From: Acidobacteriota bacterium | GTDB taxonomy: Bacteria > Acidobacteriota > Terriglobia > Terriglobales > Acidobacteriaceae | Assembly (NCBI GenBank): GCA_003224995.1 | Contig: QIAI01000388.1 | Coordinates: forward strand, 1 to 5,486 | DNA: 5,486 nucleotides | Direction: 5' to 3' | Shown: piece after piece, positions 5,186 through 5,486 of the stretch | How positions within the stretch are numbered: position 1 is the first letter of the stretch | Layout of the letters: each line of letters starts with the position of its first letter | Notes under the pieces: model-generated | Databases searched by the model: none | Seen by the model: the letters and a program-made list of their open reading frames with translations, nothing else | Told to the model about the DNA's origin: nothing | Program-made: the position numbers and the translations under genes

Positions 5186-5486
5186 AGCGGATGCCTTCGC
5201 CTTCGATTTCGATGTTGTAGTAGTAGCTGAAGCGGAGGCCCAGGTAAGGACCGGTGAATTCCTTGGGCAGGGGTGGGAATGGATTGGAACCGGTGATGCT
5301 GCCGTAAGCGGGACGATCCAGGGCGGTGTCATTCGAGCTGCCAATGATTTGCAGGCCAGCCACGCTGCCATCGGGCAAGATGGCGAATTGCAGCACGACC
5401 TTGCCGCGCTTCATGCTGGCGGATTCAGGGATGAGTTGATACCAGTGTTCCTTCACCTCGTGAATTACGCGGCTGAGGTAAGGGTT
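5184..5486 (-). CDS. TonB C-terminal-domain protein, N-terminus beyond window
   Basis: The last 100 codons of a larger gene; the frame is open from the window edge to TAA at 5184-5186. A GTG at 5456 is internal, because the sequence before it (NPYLSRVIHEV) already belongs to the domain. The segment reads as a TonB C-terminal fold. A first helix, YLSRVIHEVKEHWYQLIPES, leads into strand GKVVLQFAILPDGSV, then a helix around ALDRPAYGSI, then the loop NPFPPLPKEF and the final strand GPYLGLRFSYYYN. In classical TonB this domain contacts outer-membrane receptors. In Acidobacteriota many such domains occur in proteins that are not true energy transducers, so whether this one has a TonB N-terminal membrane helix cannot be told from here. 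It is convergent with the DUF4097 gene, with 152 bases between them. Confidence 0.85.
   Translation of the reverse strand, partial: NPYLSRVIHEVKEHWYQLIPESASMKRGKVVLQFAILPDGSVAGLQIIGSSNDTALDRPAYGSITGSNPFPPLPKEFTGPYLGLRFSYYYNIEIEGEGIR

Overview
The window most likely comes from the chromosome of a soil-type Acidobacteriota (Terriglobia / Koribacter-like). This is inferred from three things. The base composition is moderately high in GC. A winged-helix regulator is fused to membrane segments. Most tellingly, the intergenic regions carry the short repeat built around TTCGCTGCGCTCAGGATGAC, whose reverse strand reads as 'HPERSEG' / 'ILSAAKDL' in spurious ORFs and is very common in that phylum. No tRNA, rRNA, CRISPR array, transposase or phage gene was found.

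Left half, minus strand. Positions 1-1658 hold a secreted glycoside hydrolase family 3 enzyme of the NagZ (beta-N-acetylglucosaminidase) type, with its C-terminus cut off by the window edge. A 244-bp gap full of repeats separates it from miaA (1903-2856), the tRNA A37 dimethylallyltransferase, which starts at GTG. A possible 30-residue one-helix membrane microprotein (2841-2933) overlaps the miaA start.

Middle, 2934-3252. This roughly 320-bp divergent intergenic region contains another repeat cluster (3055-3152) and a perfect 10-bp palindrome (3187-3196). The plus-strand promoter should lie here.

Right half. On the plus strand, 3253-4089 encodes an OmpR/CadC-type winged-helix DNA-binding domain joined to a C-terminal domain with about four membrane helices. 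After a 144-bp leader with two mutually exclusive hairpins comes 4234-5031, a secreted DUF4097-like beta-repeat protein with seven (T/S)(G/S)DG turns. A convergent gap (5032-5183) with more repeats follows. The window ends in the C-terminal 100 codons of a minus-strand TonB C-terminal-domain protein (5184-5486), whose N-terminus is outside the window.

How the genes may work together. The enzyme, the DUF4097 protein, the membrane-bound regulator and the TonB-domain protein all point to the cell envelope; miaA is housekeeping. The regulator plus DUF4097 pair is the best candidate for a functional unit: same strand, and the only larger gap without repeats. No strongly novel system is evident. 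The most interesting items are this pair, its leader, the overlapping microprotein and the organisation of the repeats.
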